From contig JAOPZQ010000285.1 of the NCBI GenBank assembly GCA_025964075.1, positions 1-17,730 on the forward strand: a DNA stretch of 17,730 bases. The letters are read 5' to 3'. The position numbers and the translations under genes were made by a program. Source of the DNA: Solirubrobacterales bacterium. GTDB taxonomy: Bacteria; Actinomycetota; Thermoleophilia; Solirubrobacterales; Solirubrobacteraceae. Position 1 is the stretch's first letter; each line of letters begins with the position of its first letter. The notes under the pieces were generated by a model. The model saw only the letters and a list, made by a program, of their open reading frames with translations. It ran no database searches and was not told the origin of the DNA. This document shows positions 13,870 to 17,730 of the stretch, piece by piece.

Positions 13870-14870
13870 GGCGTTTCCGTGCATGAAGATGGGGAATGGC
13901 GCCTCGAGCACTTCGCCGCGCGGGCACCGGCGTCAGTCGAACCCGTCCGCTGGCGCTACGGCGACACAGCGCTGGTTGTGGAGTCGCTTACTCCACGCTC
14001 AGCAGGCGCTCGGTTCGGCTCTCGAGTTCGGCCCCGCGCCGGCGAGCATCTATACCACTCGGCTCTCGACCGAAGAGGACCGCGTCATCCTGCCGGCTTG
14101 CTGCCCATGCCCAGCGCACGGGTCCGGGCCATGTCGAAACCAGGCGGCAGAATGCGTTCCAGCTAGCTTGCGCATTGGAGAGCACGGCCACGCCTCGGAC
14201 GGTATCCAGGCCGACCGGCTGGGAGTCCCGGTACGCGCTCATTTGCCTCGTTGCTCCTCGTCGGCCTAGAGACGGAAGCTGACCGCCGTTTCCGGGCCAC
14301 TCTGCCTGGTGGACGCTGGCTGCCAAGCGGCTGCGCTGGCCCGCGGTGCGCGACGTCGAGCGGATGGAGGCCGCTGGGGCGGCGCTCCACGTGGCCCAGT
14401 CTGAGACGCCAGCTCGACTTCAAGCGAGACACCATGCTGATCAGCTCAGCGACGCCGAACGTCGACAGTTGCCCGAGTGCATGCGCCGTGGTCGCGAGCG
14501 CCGACGTGCCTGAGGCCTTCGCGAGGGCGCCAAGGATTCGATTGGACGCCTGAACCCCCAGCGCGCTGTTCAGCGACGGATCGTGAACGTGCGCGCGAAT
14601 GGGTTCTGCGAGTCCTTGGCGACCATGCCAATCAGCGCTCGCGGGGTGCTGATCGCCTCGCAGCGCAGCTCGACGGCACGGTCTTTGACGTCGGTGGTCA
14701 GCAGGCCGCGGCTGTCGCAGGTGATCGCGGCCTCGCGCAGCGTCGTCCTCAGCGCGTCGGCAGGCGCGCGTCCGGCGCCCCAGCGGAAGCGCTGCCGGCG
14801 GAGACGTCCGCTCGCGGGACGGCGATGACCACGTCGTCCTCGCGAAGTAGTGCCTTGTGTGTTACCGCAC
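13870..14870. other. Decayed region with coding-like fragments on both strands
   Basis: No intact gene. Plus strand fragments include VQLRSGVSVHEDGEWRLEHF (13858-13917) continuing to RYGDTALVVESL, then ALGSALEFGPAPASIYTTRL in another frame. Minus strand fragments include DPSLNSALGVQASNRILGAL, AKASGTSALATTAHALGQLS and GVAELISMVS across about 14440-14585, and REAAITCDSRGLLTTDVKDR further upstream near 14700-14760. The minus series is coherent and low in Arg and may be a real but frame-broken gene. None matches a family I know. Confidence 0.4.
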
Positions 14871-14886
14871 GACGGATGAAACCGGT

Positions 14887-15116
14887 GCCAAGGGCGACAT
14901 CCACACGATGTGGGACGGCGAGAGTGGATCAACAAGGTCGAGGGCGCTCAGCGTGCCTCGAACTCGGGCACGACCAAGGGACCCCGTCCAGGACACGGGT
15001 CGAGACATGGCCCGCGAGCGAGGCGTCCAGCACTGCATCCACCGCAAGGCCACAACACGATCCAGGAGCGCAACACCTACCCGGGCAGGCGCGACCCGCG
15101 GTCGAGCAAGGGCTGA
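14887..15116 (+). pseudogene. DUF2188-domain protein, frame-broken
   Basis: Short segments in alternating frames follow the DUF2188 consensus in order: AKGDIHTMWDGES (frame 1), WINKVEGAQRASNSGTTK (frame 3), DTGRDMARERGVQHCIHRK (frame 1), and NTIQERNTYPGRRDPRSSKG then TGA (frame 3). Family members run about 75-80 residues with the same blocks (KGDIHT near the start, RE-A-x-x-x-G-x-H-x-IH and a closing DP-x-x-x-KG), so length and order fit. A single missing base near 14884 would also explain the absent MAKGDIHT start. DUF2188 proteins are small, common on plasmids and in accessory regions of actinobacteria and proteobacteria; function is unknown. Confidence 0.7.
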
Positions 15117-15119
15117 GAC

Positions 15120-15593
15120 GTGGCCGTGATCGTCAAGGTCCGGGCACGGAGCGCCGGCAACGTCGTGACCGAGAGACTCAGGGTGCTGCGCGCCCGCCTC
15201 GATCAGGGCCTCGGCGTCGTGGCGATCTGGGGACCCGTGCGGTGCCAGCCAGAGGGCGAGGCGGTCGAGATAGTCGACGAGATCTTCGAGATCGAGATGC
15301 AGCACGTCGAGAAGCGGATAAGCGCGCTCACGGAGCTGCGGCGCGTGCTGGAGGAGGTCGACCCGGCGGGAGACGTGTTCTCGGATGGCAAACCTCGACC
15401 TGGAGCTGCTCGGCCTCTAGCTGCGACGGCCGGCCGAACTACCGGCGCTCACGAGAAGGCCTCGTGGCGGCAGCCCGGTAGGACGTGCCGCCCTACCTCC
15501 CGCGGAACTCGCCAAAGCGCGGCGCGGCGCTCACCCGCACGCGACGCGAGACGACGCTCGCCATCCCGCCGGAACTTCGCGGCGTTGACCTAG
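15120..15593 (+). CDS. Hypothetical protein, helical, next to DUF2188
   Basis: A 157-codon frame starts GTG three bases after the DUF2188 stop. Coding character is good for about 90 residues: VTERLRVLRARLDQGLGVVA, then EAVEIVDEIFEIEMQHVEKR and ALTELRRVLEEVDPAGDVFS, an amphipathic helix-rich protein. After about residue 90 (near 15389) the composition becomes Arg/Pro/Ala-rich, and a different frame offers MANLDLELLGL with a stop at 15418-15420, so the real gene probably ends there. No family recognised. Its spacing suggests co-transcription with the DUF2188 gene. Confidence 0.45.
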   Translation: MAVIVKVRARSAGNVVTERLRVLRARLDQGLGVVAIWGPVRCQPEGEAVEIVDEIFEIEMQHVEKRISALTELRRVLEEVDPAGDVFSDGKPRPGAARPLAATAGRTTGAHEKASWRQPGRTCRPTSRGTRQSAARRSPARDARRRSPSRRNFAALT

Positions 15594-15913
15594 AGCAACG
15601 AGCGCGCGCGGGTGCTCGGCTCGCGGTCCCGGTGGGCAGCGGGTGGTCGAGTCCCTGCGGGCGCGTCTGCGGCCGCACGACGAGTCGGCGGACGGTGACG
15701 GCGGGGCCCCGAAGTGGCTCTTGAGCTGGTCCCACAGTCGCGTCTGGCGGTCGGGGGTGATGCCGGCGTCGAAGTGTGCGACGAACACGACACGGTGGCC
15801 CGCGCTACGGCGCGCGGAGCCGCACGTTCGCCCCGGCTCGCAGCTCTGCCGGCGGCTCAGCGATGCTCGAGCTGTTGTCCGCCCGCGGGATTACCCCGTG
15901 ACTGGCTCGAGAG
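15421..15913. other. Unassigned stretch
   Basis: About 490 bases without a supportable gene. Minus strand FVAHFDAGITPDRQTRLWDQ followed by LKSHFGAP (about 15700-15785) and plus strand LAIPPELRGVDLEQRARAG (about 15560-15615) look weakly coding but have no start, ribosome site or domain. Probably more damaged sequence. Confidence 0.35.
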
Positions 15914-16085
15914 ATGGCCCCGTCCCACCTCCCCAACTCCATCCCGGTCGACGAGCTCTTCCTGCGTTAGTGGGGCCTCGACCTCCACGTCATCGTGCGG
16001 GACCCCGAGCAGATCGAGGTCGGCTTGTGGGTGCTTGCCGCTGCGGGCTTCGCCAGCTGGGCCTTGACCGCCGCCGTCGAATGGC
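15914..16085 (+). pseudogene. Small membrane-associated protein with in-frame stop
   Basis: An ATG frame reads MAPSHLPNSIPVDELFLR and stops at TAG (15968-15970). The same frame continues with WGLDLHVIVRDPEQIEVG, then a hydrophobic segment (LWVLAAAGFASWALTAAVEW) that looks membrane-spanning. The sense ends where the IS3 transposase frame begins, near 16085. It may be a small protein truncated by that IS and carrying a nonsense change. No family recognised. Confidence 0.35.
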
Positions 16086-16289
16086 TCGCGACGCATCGCG
16101 TCCTTCAAGACCGAGCTGATCGCCGACCGCGTCTGGACCAGCCGCTCGCAGCTCGAGCTGGCGATCGTGCAGTGGGTCGCCTGGTTCAACAACGACCGCC
16201 TCCACGAGTCCCTCGGCGACCGACCACCGGCCGAGATCGAAGCTCTCTACGAGACCCGGTACGTTCCGACTCCCTCTCTCAATCAATGA
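16068..16289 (+). pseudogene. IS3-family transposase (OrfB) C-terminal fragment
   Basis: Frame 3 reads RIASFKTELIADRVWTSRSQ, then LELAIVQWVAWFNNDRLHES and LGDRPPAEIEALYETRY to TGA. This is the end of the integrase-like (rve_3) domain of IS3 OrfB: SFKTEL, the W-F-N-x-x-R-L-H-x-S-L box and the PPAE closing segment are all diagnostic. The upstream catalytic core (D,D) and OrfA are absent, so it is a truncated remnant of about 65 codons. Downstream, the sequence to about 16342 looks like the right terminal region of the same IS, ending where the IS110 frame on the other strand begins. Confidence 0.8.
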
Positions 16290-16509
16290 AAAGAGGGAAC
16301 CACCAAACCCGGTGTCGGTCGAAGTCAGCCCGGCTCACATAGACCGCGCGCACCACGCCATCGAAGCCCTCCAGGAACGACACCACCTCCACCGGCGCCA
16401 TCTGCAGCCCGCTGACCCGCACCTCGCCGGTCTCGGGGACGAGCACCGCCGCGTGCGTCTGACGCGCGTGCACATCCAGACCGACGAGCGTCATAGCCTT
16501 GATCGCCAT
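16279..16509 (-). pseudogene. IS110-family transposase N-terminal fragment (relic C)
   Basis: Starts ATG 16509 (MAIKAMTLVGLDVHARQTHA). VGLDVH holds the first aspartate of the RuvC-like DEDD domain, and the text continues GLQMAPVEVVSFLEGFDGVV, then RAVY. The IS110 sense stops there: the expected EAGPTG box is replaced by VSRADFDRHRVWWFPLF, non-IS110 sequence that lies downstream of the IS3 stop codon. So an IS3 element seems to have inserted here, removing or displacing the rest of the IS110 gene. It cannot be the N-terminal half of relics A or B in place, because those are 12 kb or more away, although rearrangement of one element is possible. Confidence 0.8.
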
Positions 16510-16659
16510 GGTCGGCACCTATGCGGTTGTGGGCGCCGCGCGGGCTGCCACCCGCACGGCTTCAACACACCCCACCATCGCGTGGGGGACCGGCCATGCT
16601 TACCAACAGCGCCGGACGCCACCCTCCATACGGTCTTAGCGATCATGAGCTCGGAAACG
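16510..16659. other. IS110 left end / possible bridge-RNA region
   Basis: About 150 bases between the IS110 start codon and the relaxase stop. IS110 elements of the IS621-like group encode their bridge RNA in the non-coding end next to the transposase start, which is this position. CGCGCGGGCTGCCACCCGC (16537-16555) can fold as part of a hairpin. There is no gene. The identification as RNA-coding rests on position only. Confidence 0.35.
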
Positions 16660-17730
16660 TCACGGAGCCGGCCCCAAGTCCATCGACTCGGCTGCGGGCG
16701 TTGGCAGCTGGGCGACCCGCGGCTCAGGCGCGGCGTACGCCGTCGCGTCGGCGAGCGCGGTCAAGTCCTCGACGATGCCGGCAATGTCGACCGACGCTCG
16801 CCCGTCGGGCGGCAGCACGGCGCCGACGGCATCGGCGTGTCCGGCGAGCCAATCCTGGGCTTCCAGCGCGGCGGAGGCGAGCGCGGCATCAGCGCTCGCG
16901 AGCCTGGTCGACCACTGCTCGACGGCGGCGTGCTGCGAGAGTGCTCGGCGCTCGATGCCTTCGCGCCGTCGGCGTCCGCGCCAGCCAACCTCGGCGAGCT
17001 CGGCGTCCGTTGCTTCGAGGCGTTGGCGAGCTGCCTTGAGCTCGGCCACCGCGTGGGTTCGGCGTCGTTCGGCTGCGGGCAAGTCCCGCACGATCGGAGG
17101 CATCGCGTCCAGAAGCGCTCCAGCGAGGCCGCCCTCGGCGGGCGCTCGAGTGCCGACGTCGACGAGGTCGCTGGCGAGCGCCTTGGCCTTCCGACGCCGC
17201 AGCGATGCGAGCGCGTCGCCGTCGAGCTGGTCGTGGTCATCCATTCCGGGGAGCGGCTCTTGGACCTCCATCGCAGTGACGTAGAAGTGCGCGCTCTCGC
17301 GATGCCGGGACAGCGCGGCGTAGCCCCACTCCCGGTAGAGGTCATCGGAGCCGAGGACGTGCGTGCGGTCGACGGTCGCGCCCTGCAGGCGATGCGCCGT
17401 CATCGCGTAGCCGTGCTCGAGCGATCCGGCCTCCAGATAGCGCGCCGGGAGGTCGACCGTCCGATTCCCGAGGTCCACCCGCAGCGAGTTCGTCGCCGCG
17501 TCCACGGACGCAACGCAGCCACGCTGCCCGTTGACGACATCGAGGATGCGGTCGTTTGCGGTCGCGACGACGTGGTCGCCGGTGGCGAACGACCGCCCGC
17601 CGGCCGCGAGTTCCTCCGTCCCCAGAGCGCCGGCGCGTCGCATCTGCATCCGGGCGCGCTCGTTGAGATCGGCAACGTCGCGCCGGCGCAGGGCCACCAT
17701 GACCGATTCGCTGTCGGGGCGCGCCTGGAT
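16660..17730 (-). CDS. Conjugative relaxase/helicase (TraA/MobF-like), C-terminal part
   Basis: The frame is open to the right edge, so the N-terminus (relaxase domain with catalytic tyrosine and histidine triad) lies outside the window. The visible 350-odd residues start in the superfamily 1 RecD-like helicase domain: MVALRRRDVADLNERARMQ, then GDHVVATANDRILDVVNGQR and the helicase motif HGYAMTAHRLQGATVDRTHV with the conserved AHRLQGAT. YAALSRHRESAHFYVT is the last helicase motif. The remainder is an Ala/Arg/Glu-rich coiled coil (RQRLEATDAELAEVG, then Arg clusters), as in actinobacterial and rhizobial TraA relaxases. The enzyme nicks oriT and unwinds DNA during transfer. It indicates an integrated conjugative element or plasmid. 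Confidence 0.85.
   Translation of the reverse strand: MQARPDSESVMVALRRRDVADLNERARMQMRRAGALGTEELAAGGRSFATGDHVVATANDRILDVVNGQRGCVASVDAATNSLRVDLGNRTVDLPARYLEAGSLEHGYAMTAHRLQGATVDRTHVLGSDDLYREWGYAALSRHRESAHFYVTAMEVQEPLPGMDDHDQLDGDALASLRRRKAKALASDLVDVGTRAPAEGGLAGALLDAMPPIVRDLPAAERRRTHAVAELKAARQRLEATDAELAEVGWRGRRRREGIERRALSQHAAVEQWSTRLASADAALASAALEAQDWLAGHADAVGAVLPPDGRASVDIAGIVEDLTALADATAYAAPEPRVAQLPTPAAESMDLGPAP

Noticed and set aside
16521..17039. Plus-strand 172-codon frame opposite the relaxase gene
   Set aside because: Arg/Ala/Pro-rich antisense shadow of the well-supported helicase frame.
1..17730. CRISPR arrays, tRNA or rRNA genes
   Set aside because: No regularly spaced direct repeats, no cloverleaf with a CCA-proximal stem, and no rRNA-like segments were seen by eye on either strand.

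Overview
The window is high-GC, actinobacterial-type DNA. Several genes resemble families I associate with Thermoleophilia (Solirubrobacterales-like soil actinobacteria): an ArsR-type regulator with a long helical tail, a coiled-coil plus winged-helix protein, a DUF2188 protein, and many IS110 relics. This placement is inference from remembered family resemblance; no rRNA or tRNA is present to confirm it. The window looks like an accessory island. It is littered with IS remnants and ends at the right edge in a conjugative relaxase/helicase gene.

Layout. Positions 1-1036 hold no convincing intact gene. An ArsR-like regulator follows (1037-1666). Positions 1690-4040 are an IS graveyard: a complete IS630-type element (2155-3341, TA duplication, 31-bp terminal repeats) lies between two broken IS110 transposase genes, followed by a 17-bp perfect hairpin. 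A frame-broken winged-helix gene (4154-4594) and a palindrome come next. At 5010-5045 an operator-like promoter reads, apparently as a leaderless transcript, into an XRE repressor, an unknown protein, and an HEMAH zinc metallopeptidase (5046-6961). A convergent gene (6946-7716) overlaps the protease gene tail to tail by 16 bp. Its protein has a sequence layout that I think resembles the bacterial gasdermin pore-forming fold. Next comes a two-gene unit (about 8241-9977): a soluble protein, frameshifted near its start, followed by a four-helix membrane protein, an arrangement like KwaB/KwaA or RexA/RexB.

On the minus strand, 12655-10223 is a likely operon: an 8-cysteine secreted protein, a second exported protein, a GNAT acyltransferase, an acyl carrier protein and a small ORF. 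A broken AlbA_2 (Schlafen-like) gene follows at 12949-13866. Positions 13870-16290 are mostly decayed: a frame-broken DUF2188 gene, a hypothetical gene, and an IS3 transposase C-terminus that appears to have inserted into an IS110 gene. The relaxase C-terminal region (16660 to the window edge) closes the window.

Working model. The centre (5.0-10.0 kb) looks like a small defence island. It holds a regulator-protease-candidate pore former cassette and a separate soluble-plus-membrane exclusion-type module, both inside a mobile, IS-rich segment. The functional assignments of the pore former and the exclusion module are inference and need structure prediction to test. Many genes show compensating one-base frame changes. 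This could be decay, but it could equally be uncorrected indels in a draft assembly, so every pseudogene call here is conditional on read support.
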